Part shown: positions 54,399 through 64,000 of the stretch, piece after piece
How positions within the stretch are numbered: position 1 is the first letter of the stretch
Layout of the letters: every line of letters begins with the position of its first letter
NCBI RefSeq assembly: GCF_016097555.1
Contig: NC_054704.1
Span: 44,037,258-44,101,257 of the forward strand
Length of the DNA stretch: 64,000 bases
Source of the DNA: Gigantopelta aegis
Taxonomy: Eukaryota > Mollusca > Gastropoda > Neomphalida > Peltospiridae
Direction: 5' to 3'
Made by a program: the position numbers and the translations under genes
The notes under the pieces: generated by a model
Told to the model about the DNA's origin: nothing
Databases searched by the model: none
Seen by the model: the letters and a program-made list of their open reading frames with translations, nothing else

Positions 54399-54468
54399 CA
54401 CAACACAACACAACACAACACACATGTACAGTTTTAATAATTCACGTTGATGGTCGCAATATTAGCGG

Positions 54469-54510
<42 letters not shown>

Positions 54511-54530
54511 GCGCGCGCGCGGGCACACAA

Positions 54531-54560
<30 letters not shown>
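54317..54560. repeat. SINE B head fused to CA microsatellites
   Basis: GAGATGTAGCCCAGTGGTAA (54319-54346) runs straight into (CA)n; further (CA)n lies at 54475-54560. Confidence 0.75.
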
Positions 54561-54561
<1 letters not shown>

Positions 54562-56234
54562 AACACGTATGTACAGTTTAAATGTGTAATAAATATTCAT
54601 GCACACTGTCCTAGCACGTGTTCCAGAAGCTCGGACGACACCTTACCACCAAGGACGTCCCATTCTTACATTGTCAGTAAGGTCTCGTACATGATGCACT
54701 GTGTGTTTTAAAGGCCCTGGTTTACCCAAGCGTCTGCTAATGACGAGGTTTGTCCAAACTATACTGATAATAGTATACTTCACGGGTTTATCGACGGCGG
54801 TTCATCATCACCCCAACACACACAAGTTATCTTAATGGATTTTTTTTTTTTAATTTAAATTTGTCAAACGCACCTCGCTATTTCGGCACAGCTTGAGACT
54901 ATTACGATCAAGCGGTTTACATTGTTTAGCTTTAAGACTGTTTTAAAACATAATTAATATAAAATATTTCACATTGTTATTATTTAATCAAAATGAAGAA
55001 AACAATCTGCTTATAATGAAGATTTAATTTCCGTTTCTATTTTATCGCTTCAGCATACAAGGTCATTTATTTTAATTTTATTTTTGAATTCTCTGTGCAA
55101 GAGCGTATTAAAGAAATCTTCAAACATATTTTTATACACTATATTAATATTGGACATAGGCCAGTGAACGGGGGGTGGGTGGGGGTGGAGTGAGGATTAG
55201 GTGGTCAAACAGCCCCTGCTTAAAGCGAATTTTCTTTTTTAAATATATATTTTCCTTGGAAGCAGAACTCGACCCCCCCCCCCCCCCATAAAAACATCAC
55301 CCGCCACAGTCTAGACCCCACCAGGCACAAATTCCTAAACACGTCTACGACCCGGCACTTTAATACGACCCCAGAACTTACTAGACTAATAGCCGACTGC
55401 ATAACCCAGAACTTCTAGAATTTTGTAAAAATCCACTAGCCAAGGGATCAGTGATTTAAAAAAGTTACTAGCCATGATTAAAAATTCACTAGCCCTACTT
55501 TAAATAAATACAATTTTACTAACAGTAATAATCAGATATGTCAACTAAAGAGGGACATGGAGCTTAAAATCCCCTAGAATGAGCGTGGGAAGAAGGCGCA
55601 GGATATTCATATTTACAAAATAAGACTTAAAAATGCAGCATTTGACAAGAGGTTTTTTCCACTAGTCGTCGGGCTAATTATAGTAGTTATTTACTAGCCC
55701 AACACTGAATATCTCTAGCCATGGGAGTGGGGCTACCATAATCGAGAAGCCCATAATCTTTAACCACTAAAAACCCCCACCTAGGCCGATCTTCGTCCTT
55801 CTTCGCCTACCACAGTCACCGGTTAAACACGTACATACAGAAACGTGGGGCGTACAGGCATCCAAACAGCTGCAGTTATTAAACAAGTGAATTAGAAAGA
55901 CTCAAACACCCTTTGAAAACACAGGCATTTGACACCATTCCCAGCCTTTGTGAGTTCCCTAAGTAATATGTGGGTAAACATTAAAACAGTCGACGAAGTA
56001 CCGGAAAACACCTTAAGAAAGAATGAAATCACGTTTGACAATACTCTGGCAGAAACTGAAAATATTGTAAAGTATAGAAGGAATGATGGTCAAATACATG
56101 CAAGTGTCTATATCCTTTAACCAGAATCTTTGAAGTGTGTGAGAAAACAAAAAAATACCGTGATATCTTATATAGCGTTTCGTTTGAATTATTGATTAAA
56201 TATTTTATATGCACTTTACCACACAGAATACTTT
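54561..56234. other. Non-coding stretch
   Basis: Contains a cytosine run (about 55273-55288) and AT-rich DNA. I see no gene. Confidence 0.5.
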
Positions 56235-56244
56235 CTGTCCAGGA

Positions 56245-56570
56245 AGGGGCGAGACGTAGCCCAGTGGTAAAGCGCCCGCTTGATGGGATCGGTTTGCGAT
56301 CCCCGTCAGTGGGCCATTGGGCTATTTCTCGCTCCAGCCAGTGCACCACGACTGGTACATCAAAGGCCGTGGTATGTGCTATCCTGTCTATGGGATGGTG
56401 CATATAAAAGATCCCTTGCTGCCAGTCGGAAAGAGTAGCCCGTGAAGTGGCGACAACGGGTTTCCTCCTTCAATAATATCTGTGTGGTCCTTAACCATAT
56501 GTCTGACGCCATATAACCGTAAATAAAATGTGTTGAGTGCGTCGTTAAATAAAACATTTCCTGTCCAGGA
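56245..56570 (+). mobile_element. Chimeric SINE: type B head joined to type A tail
   Basis: The 5' part (GAGACGTAGCCCAGTGGTAA through CCACGACTGGTACATCAAAG) is type B. From the shared AAAAGATCCCTTGCTGC core on, the sequence is type A (GTGGCGACAACGGGTTTCCT ... CCATATGTCTGACGCC). CTGTCCAGGA at 56235-56244 and 56571-56580 shows it inserted as one unit. Confidence 0.88.
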
Positions 56571-56640
56571 GAGGCTACCAAGGCTGCTGGACAATGTCCT
56601 CGGGACAGCGTGCTTGAAACGTAATTGGATATAGGCACGT
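56571..56640 (+). mobile_element. SINE type C, 3' end fragment
   Basis: GGGACAGCGTGCTTGAAAC then ATTGGATATAGGCACG. It was the target of the chimeric SINE. Confidence 0.7.
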
Positions 56641-57475
56641 CTCTTACTTTAAAAGTAAAAATATGTAACAGAACACAGTGCGTCTTGAATAGAACTCTCT
56701 GGCAAAGTTGTATCTACGACAGGCGTGCTTGAACAGTTCTATGATGGAAGTTTTTCCCAAATTACCAACACCCACAGAACACATACCAAATTTTAACCGG
56801 ACGCTGATATAACCCATTTCTGCCAACACCGTCCCCAATGTTGTTGTTTTTAGGTGGGTTTTTTTAAATAATAATTACAAGACCCCACAAAAAACAAAAC
56901 AAAAAAACAACAACACCCCAACAAAAAAAACCCCACACACACCAGAACCCCCCCAAAACAATAACAACAACAAAAACAAACACATTAAGTCCCACAACAG
57001 CAACAACAAAACAAAATAAACAAAAAAACATTAAAAAACCTAAGAACCACACATTAAGTCCCCACTCTAAATTTTACATTGTAATTAGCACTAAGCATCT
57101 CTTCACTTATAGTGTTATAGGAAGTTACCAACGGCTTGAATTACATACGGTTTTGAATGACACAATATTTAACGTCTTATTATGGGTACTGGACATCATG
57201 TTTATGGTATTCCGAAACACTCGGACTAAAAGTAACATTTGTTTGTAGAGAACTTGTGGTGTAAGTATCTCTCCGGCAATATTTGTACAACCTGGTGTCC
57301 CGAGCGAGTAGATCCACATTGTTTAAACACTTAAGCCAAGAACAAGCCCATGCAACGACTCATCTGTGTCTACATCTCATCATTACAACACATTCTGGGA
57401 TTTTAGTTGGTTCGCATTTTGTTAATTAGTAGACCATTCGACTGGTATACAAAAGTTCTTAGAATCGCTTTTTCA
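56641..57475. other. Non-coding stretch with CAA/CCCCA low complexity
   Basis: 56875-57030 is a simple A/C tract. I see no gene. Confidence 0.5.
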
Positions 57476-57662
57476 AAGTTTGTTTTGTTTAACGACACTA
57501 CTAAAACACATTGATTTATTAATAATCGGCTATTAAACATTTGGTAATTTTGACATAGTCTTAGAGAGGAAACCGCTATATTTTTCCATTAGTAGCAAGG
57601 GATCGTTTATATGCACCATCCCACAGAGGGGATAGTACATACCACGGCCGTTGATATATCTC
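57476..57662 (-). mobile_element. SINE type B, partial
   Basis: GTTTAACGACACTACTAAAA ... CACGGCCGTTGATATATC, lacking the tRNA-like head. Confidence 0.75.
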
Positions 57663-57865
57663 GCTTTTTTTCAAGCACCCCTTTTTTTGTTTTGGATACA
57701 ACTACTGGCTTAAGTCTAGATCTAGTGTTGTGTCTACAACAATCGCGCTAGAAGATTTGCGACACTTCACTTGACTTCCCTGCATATATTGTTGTTATTG
57801 CTCCAGAATACTGGCTAGCAATAATGTCTGCAGAGCAGTTTGTTTAAAGTTTTCTTTCCTTTCAA

Positions 57866-58120
57866 TTTCAATTTATTTTCGTGCTTATATCCAATTAAGG
57901 TTCAAGCACGCTGTCCTGAGCACACACCTCAGCTATCTCAGCTGTCTGTCCAGGTCAGTGGGTTAGTTGTTAGCTGGTTAGTGGTTAGTGAGAGAGAAGA
58001 AGGTGTAATGGCCTTACACCTACCAATATCGCTCTGGGTTGGAGCCGATACCGGGCTGCGAACCCTGTACCTACCAGCCTGTAGTCCGATGGCTTAATCA
58101 CTGCGCTACCAAAGCCGGTT
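57866..58120 (-). mobile_element. tRNA-derived SINE, type C
   Basis: TTTTCGTGCTTATATCCAAT to GCTACCAAAGCCGGTTTT, full length. Confidence 0.8.
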
Positions 58121-58194
58121 TTAAAGTTTCCCTCCAATATTTGTGTGTTGATACAAACATAAGGCTAAACACCCAAGTTCTATGCTTGTGAATA

Positions 58195-58380
58195 CCTTTT
58201 TTTGTGTGCTTATATCCATCTGGGCTGTGTCCAGGGCAATAGGTTAGTGGTTAGTAAGAGAGAATTTGGTGTAATGGCCTTACATATACCCATTAAGTCG
58301 TTAAAGTCGCACTATTTGTGAACAAGAACCCAGTACCTACCAGAGTTTGGTTTAACTAATACACCACCAAGGTCGGTTAA
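58195..58380 (-). mobile_element. SINE type C, degraded
   Basis: TGTGCTTATATCC to ACACCACCAAGGTCGGTT, with internal losses. Confidence 0.6.
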
Positions 58381-58518
58381 ACATCATGTTATGTCAACCC
58401 CTAGTGGCCGCAGTTTGTGAAGAAAATTATACCTGACGTACAAGTGCAGCGGGGTGTGGGGATAGTGCCATTTGGACAGGTTTGACTCCTCAAAACAAAA
58501 TGACCAAACCTACCACTA

Positions 58519-58525
58519 ACAACAA

Positions 58526-58569
<44 letters not shown>

Positions 58570-58571
58570 AT
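58519..58571. repeat. (AAC)n microsatellite
   Basis: ACA/AAC triplets with one interruption. Confidence 0.9.
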
Positions 58572-60014
58572 AAAACACCGATATAAATGAATGTATGAGA
58601 TGTAATTGTGTTATTTCGCAGTGAATGTTTTACGATAATATTCTTTTAGTGTTTTACTAACCAGCGAAATACCCGTTCAGCGATCGATTTAGTTACCACA
58701 TAGTAACAATAAGACTACGAAATAAAAAGAATATTTGAAATAGTGATGCATAAGTGATAACTTAAAAAAAAAAGAGTTATTAATAAGTCGTAATTGTTTA
58801 GTTTATTTTCTGTCATAGTATTACAGAGTTTTCAGCAGAGTTCGAAATTCCAATTGAAACAGCAATTTACTGCGTAGTAAGACTGAAATGATGAGATAAA
58901 AGGAATGTTTGAAATAGCTATGTTTATTTAATTGCAGGTGCACGCTGCTGGATGTATGTCTTCTAAATGTCATCTATAATGACGAGTGGGATTCTGGACA
59001 TAACGTAACTCACATCGACGAGTCTCGGCTTTCACAAACTGTTTACACCGCAGTTCCGTCTCTATTGTACAGACATCACCACCCAACAGCCATGTTTACT
59101 TTAAAACGACAGGGGAACAATGGGGTGCACGCTTCCCACACGGCTAGTAGTTTTGGCAGAAAATAAGAAAGGTTTGCAACTAGCTAATTCAAAAAAAAAA
59201 AAAAAAAAAAGAGAAAGAAAACCCCACCAAAACCCTCACACGCAAATACTAGTATTACAACACTAGTCCGAAGGAACGTAGAAAGTGTGGTTCTTTCTAC
59301 GTCCGAATGTTGTTACATACCCTAAAAAAAATCCTTATATATAGCTGGTATTCAAAACTTGTGGCATCATGTTTCAACCGTTTCTCAACCAAAATAGTGC
59401 AACAAACAGTACAAATAGTACACACAAACCAAAAATGTATAACCTACCGAACTCACTAAATCCGATTGAAGTACTTGCATCATTATTAACAAAATAAATC
59501 TTCCAACGACAACATAAAACATTTACCCGCAATTTTAATTTTGCAAAATAGATGGAAGCAACTCGCCCTGCACATTAAGAAACATATTGACTTAATGTGC
59601 GCCTTGCACCATAACGACACCAGCGATTGAATCCAGCATCAATTTCCTATTGTATAAAATGTGTTAATATTTATAGAATGTGTGCCGCCAAATCAGCTCT
59701 CATTGACGACAGTAGTAATATGTCGCTAAAGCTACAACGTGCAACGTCTTAATGAACATACCCTGAATATAAATACAACCCCTCACAATTAAAAGGAGGA
59801 GAAGGGCAAAATGCTAGTTCCAAATACAGTGGAAATATGTATAGTGGTATCGTTAAATTAAACAAACTGTAACAAGTCCTATCACATACCTCACCAATGG
59901 CTGGCGTTTCCTTATTTAATGCGCAGTTTCAAGTTGAGTGCATTTCGAACTTTGACACAGGGAGATGTTATTTGGTATAGTGCTACCTACAAAACTGTGA
60001 TTTTATCGGCATAC
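58572..60014. other. Non-coding stretch
   Basis: A 10-13 bp inverted repeat (ACGTAGAAAG/CTTTCTACGT, 59275-59305) and an A run at 59190-59210. I see no gene. Confidence 0.5.
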
Positions 60015-60245
60015 CATCACCACCATCGTCATCATCATCATCACCACCACCACCACCACCACCACCATCATCACCACCACCACCACCACCACCACCAGCA
60101 TCACCACCAATACCATCATCATCATCACCACCACCACCATCACCACCCACCACCACCACCACAATAATAATCATCATCGTCACCACCGTTACCATCATCA
60201 TCACCACCATCATCATCACCACCTCCATCATCATCATCATCATCA
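60015..60245. repeat. (CAC/CAT)n triplet repeat
   Basis: About 230 bases of CAC and CAT triplets. Open frames through it are repeat artefacts. Confidence 0.95.
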
Positions 60246-60365
60246 CCATTACCATCAACAACAGTGTAATCATCTCTAATAAATAAATAAATAACATTTT
60301 AAAAACTGTTTAAAATAACAAACAGGTTGGAAAAACCCCAAGCAGTTTAAATTCATTATATCAAG

Positions 60366-61700
60366 AGAGTATATCAAGAGAGTATATCAAGGAACTGTAC
60401 GGCCGCATCTTGAATACGGCTCATCAGCCTGGTCAACCACTGCAAAGACCAACCAGCAAGCTTTAGACAAGGTTCAAAACCAAGCTCTGCGAATCATAAC
60501 GGGATCCATGAAGTCTACACCCATTAAAGACATGGAAAAAACTGCAGCAATACAACCCCTTGGTGAGAGGAGAGATGCCAAGATCATGATCCAGGCAGAG
60601 AAATTCAGGTACCTGCCCAATCATCCAATGAAACAAAGAATGGATGGTCTGACAAAGAATCGTCTCAAACGTAGCAGTTTCATCCACCAAAGCAGAAGAC
60701 TTACTAGAGAACACCAAGCTAACCCGTTACCAAAGACACTTCCATTTTGCCCAACAGATCTTCCACAACCATGGAATGATGAACAAGCCAATCTACAGAT
60801 CAGCATGTCTGTCCCACAGTTGGCTTCAGCAGACTCCCAAAACGACCTGGTCAAACGGTCACTGGCAATGGCTATGATCAGTGACCGGTACCCAGAAGAA
60901 TCTTGGATCCATGCATACACTGATGGTTCGTCAACAAATGCTGTGGCCAATGGAGGGGCAGGCATATTTATCAAGCTCCCTTCAAGAAATACCCTAACTG
61001 CAAAAGTACCAACCGGCACCCACAGTTCCAACTACAATGCAGAAACCCATGCACTTATCAGGCTGCTACAATGATCAAGGATGCAAAAGAAGACTGTCAA
61101 CAAGTTGTCTTCCTCACAGATGCTCTCTCAGTCCTACAAGCCTTGCAAGGGGAAAAACTTCCTCACCTGAATGAAGCCATGCAAGAGGTAGCAAAGGAAA
61201 GACGAGTAGCTCTACAGTGGATCCCAGCACATTGTGGGATTCCAGGAAATGAGGAAGCAGACAGGCTAGCCAAGCTAGGAGCTAATCATGTACAGCCCAG
61301 CAACAACATTAGCTTCTCAGAGAAGAAAACCTTGATAAAGGCAGCCAACAGACCCAGGACAGAACAAGATGATTACCACCTTCTCAGTCGCTTGGAACAA
61401 GTAACTCTGTTGAGACTCCGGACAGGCCACAACCGACTGAATGCTCACATGTTCAGAAAGTTTAAACTTGCAGCAACACCAACCTGCAGTTGTGGCCTGG
61501 AAGACCAAACAGCAGAACACATCTTACAGGCGTGTCCAATTCATCAAGACCTGAGACAAGCTGAGTGGCCAATCGAAACTGCCATACACACCAAACTCTA
61601 TAGAAAGAGAGGCGAACTGGAAAAAACAGCTCATTTTATCTTACAGACTGGACTATTGGTCTAAATTGTGAAAGAGAAAAAAAAAAAAAAAAAAAAAAAA
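60366..61700 (+). mobile_element. 5'-truncated LINE with RNase H domain and poly(A) tail
   Basis: The plus strand starts inside the end of the reverse transcriptase region (HLEYGSSAWST ... ALDKVQNQALRIITG). An RNase H domain (YTDGSS, NAETHALI, LTDALSVLQAL, WIPAHCGIPGNEEADRLAK) and a cysteine/histidine tail (CSCGLEDQTAEHIL) follow, then a stop and 22 adenines. A frame change between RLLQ and MIKDAKED near 61060 breaks it. AAATTCATT on both sides may be the target duplication. The layout fits I/Jockey-group LINEs. Confidence 0.88.
61071..61664 (+). pseudogene. LINE RNase H domain, C-terminal half, and Cys/His tail
   Basis: 197 residues. LTDALSVLQALQG holds the third acidic residue and WIPAHCGIPGNEEADRLAK the histidine and final aspartate of RNase H. 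TCSCGLEDQTAEHILQAC is the zinc-binding-like tail. The first half of the domain (TDGSS ... NAET) is in the frame ending at 61074, so the two halves are no longer in one frame. Confidence 0.85.
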
Positions 61701-61769
61701 ATTCATTTCATTTTATATTTCATATTATTCAATAGTAAAACCAAACTTTTACACACAAACAAACAAACG

Positions 61770-62455
61770 AATAAATAAATAAATACTTAATTTACAAACA
61801 AAAAGGTCCCCACCTCCCCAAGCAGTTTCAATTTACTTTATTTCTATTCATTTTATTCAATATAAAAAACGAAACTTTCACGTATGATATACAATATTAT
61901 ATACCGTACTTGTTTTTATCTCAGCCGAGCTTGTCAGAATGCCTCAGTATCTGTAAACCCGAGGTTTATTTATTTTGGGCTTGAACTGCTTTACGCAATT
62001 CAAGATACAGAAAACACCTTTCTGCTTATGGTCAAATCTTTTAATCTGTATTTGTTAAAGGGCGAATAGACGGGTTATTGTCGATACAGCGAAAACACAG
62101 CGGAAGCGATTAACGGTATTTACTTCCCTTGGTTTACCCGCGAACCCAAAATGAGTGAAATTAGTTCCAGCTCGACTTGACGCATCGTCTGATCAGAGGA
62201 AGGGAGGGGTACATGTCGTGATAACAATGATGGGATTAAAACACGCCGTTGTCAAGGTCTCACGCGTTATAGAAACTGACATGGAAACACACCAACTACG
62301 TCTATATGTCCACTGTTTTATCGATAATAAACAAAAATAAGATAAAACCCTAAGCAAATAAATATATGTTAATAGATCACAGTTGAATGAATCGTTTTAA
62401 AAAAAAGTAAATAAATAAATATAGAAAGAAAGAAATATTTAACGTTTATAAGTAA
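61770..62455. other. Non-coding stretch
   Basis: 61806-61880 is a diverged repeat of the sequence flanking the LINE (CCCCAAGCAGTTT ... TATTCAATA). I see no gene. Confidence 0.5.
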
Positions 62456-62459
62456 GTAA

Positions 62460-62491
62460 TATATATATATATATAATATATATATATATAT

Positions 62492-62533
<42 letters not shown>

Positions 62534-62558
62534 TATATATATATATATATATATAATA

Positions 62559-62615
<57 letters not shown>

Positions 62616-62689
62616 AAAGCTAAAATATAAAAACTCGATTGAATGAATTGAAAATAAATAAATAAATAAATAGTTTATAATATTTATTA

Positions 62690-62762
<73 letters not shown>
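62460..62762. repeat. (TA)n microsatellite cluster
   Basis: Two long TA blocks (62460-62608 and 62692-62756) separated by an AAATAAATAA-rich spacer. Confidence 0.95.
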
Positions 62763-62766
<4 letters not shown>

Positions 62767-63049
62767 TAAACCGTTATTTAAATATCGTATTTAATATTAA
62801 ATGTTATCTGTATGACATGTGACATATTATTGTTTGTACAGTACATATGTCAAAATAAAACGTTTTTTTTGTCTGTTTAATGAATCACTTTAATTGTATT
62901 GATAGGCCACACATACAATTTGTACTTATAAAAGTTTCAGTTACTTAATAATATTACTTAGTATTAATATGCAAAAGCCAACGTACCATTTCGTAGTATA
63001 CTATACGGAATGATAACCTGGCTTGCGAAGATGATACGAAATTTGCCTT

Positions 63050-63692
63050 AGTGTTTAAAAACTAGGGTCTGTCTCGTGAAAATAGACACTATTATTTTGG
63101 TTAATATATAAACCAGTAACACATCTGAACCGGCCTCGGTGGCGTTGTGGTTAAGCCATCGGACTACAGACTGGTAGGTACAGGGTTCGCAGCCCAGTAC
63201 CGACTCCAGTCCAGAGCGAGTTCTTAAGGGCTCAATGGGTAGGTGTAAGACCACTACACTCTCTTCTCACTCACTAACCACTAAACAATTAACAACTGCA
63301 CTGTCCTGGACAGACAGCCCAGATAGCTGAGGAGTGTGCCGAGGACAGCGTGTTTGAACCTTAATTAGATATAAGCACGAAAATAAGTTGAAATGAAATG
63401 AACACATCTGAATAAATTTACAATAAAGTAAGTCAAGAGTTTGTAACGTTGAAAACGGGAAATATCCTCTAAAACTAGACTAAAGCTCGATTCCATAACC
63501 GTTACTGCTCAGAGGTACGTGCGTTTAAGAATGATAAAACACGCTTTTCGTGGTATTACACACACCAGGATGACCAGAAACACTTCGGATGTTTGGACAT
63601 GGATTATCTAAACAAATAAAATCTAAGTAATGTCTGGTTTTAAATATAAAAAAAACGATCCCATGAAAAATACTGTTTAAAAACTAGGGTCT
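63050..63692. mobile_element. ACCCTAG/TTAA-family MITE interrupted by a SINE
   Basis: Both ends carry TTTAAAAACTAGGGTCTG. The inside matches the copies at 13.2-13.5 and 33.2-33.7 kb (GTTACTGCTCAGAGG, TACACACACCAGGATGACCA). Confidence 0.65.
63129..63400 (+). mobile_element. tRNA-derived SINE, type C, with 11-bp target duplication
   Basis: AACACATCTGA at 63118-63128 and 63401-63411. The body runs from CCGGCCTCGGTGGCGTTGTG to ATATAAGCACGAAAATAAGT. Confidence 0.93.
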
Positions 63693-64000
63693 GCGACTTT
63701 AAATTTAACTATACTGTCTACACAAAACGACGCCCATGTCATAAAGAGATTTCGTTGTTGTTTTAAGAATATTTTATCAACATAGTATCTTTTTTTGGCT
63801 TTAATAACTTGTTAATTAGGTTACCTACGACGTCTTGTTATCTGTTAAGTTTGAATAATACCACGTTGGGTTGATCTACAACTTATAATTTACGAGAAAC
63901 GCTTAAACACATAAGTGCACTAAAACACAAAACGATGACACTGCAGCCATGACATCAATGCCCCCAACAACTCGCTGCATGTTTTAGCAGAAAGATATCT

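Noticed and set aside
59919-60297. Histidine-rich and methionine/glycine-rich open frames
   Set aside because: They are produced by the CAC/CAT triplet repeat on each strand.

Overview
The window looks like animal nuclear DNA from a mollusc, probably a marine gastropod. The reasons are an intron-rich host gene with consensus GT-AG introns, a low-GC and microsatellite-rich background, and very many tRNA-derived SINEs of types I associate with molluscan genomes. The organism call rests on recall of those repeats, not on a search.

The one well-supported protein-coding gene fills the middle of the window on the minus strand, from a start codon at 49431 to a stop at 16389. I could follow it exon by exon: 26 coding exons, 3840 bases including the stop, about 1279 residues, with reading phase agreeing at every junction. 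It encodes an adhesion G-protein-coupled receptor. From the N-terminus it has a signal peptide, two CUB domains, six EGF-like domains, a hormone-receptor (HRM) domain, a GAIN domain ending in a GPS autoproteolysis motif, seven membrane segments, and a serine/asparagine-rich cytoplasmic tail. CUB, EGF and HRM modules together on one adhesion GPCR is an unusual layout. One intron appears to use a GC donor. A tRNA-Ala(UGC) gene sits on the opposite strand inside an intron.

The left 16 kb holds almost no host coding sequence. The exception is a partial EGF-like exon at the extreme left edge, belonging to a gene that runs out of the window. The rest is mobile DNA: a LINE fragment (1.3 kb), an internally deleted Tc1-like element (2.7-3.5 kb), a long snap-back hairpin (4.1 kb), a SINE cluster (4.6-6.1 kb) and a 5.06 kb element with about 320-bp terminal inverted repeats (6.13-11.19 kb). 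That element carries the broken remains of a multi-copy metazoan protein family that I recognise but whose function I cannot name. It is the most interesting non-host object here, because it ties an orphan family to a DNA transposon. Next come another hairpin with CRE-like sites (11.2-11.9 kb) and a TTAA-flanked MITE (12.7-13.5 kb).

The receptor introns hold many SINE copies (several with clear target duplications), TTAA-type MITEs, fold-back elements (26.3, 26.5, 34.1-34.7 and 40.8 kb), a solo LTR (44.2-45.4 kb) lying 94 bases from an exon, and long GA/CT tracts.

The right 14 kb (50-64 kb) lies upstream of the receptor. It has a 370-bp polypurine tract near the likely promoter, SINEs, low-complexity DNA and the 3' end of an RNase H-bearing LINE with a poly(A) tail (60.37-61.70 kb). 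I see no second host gene there.
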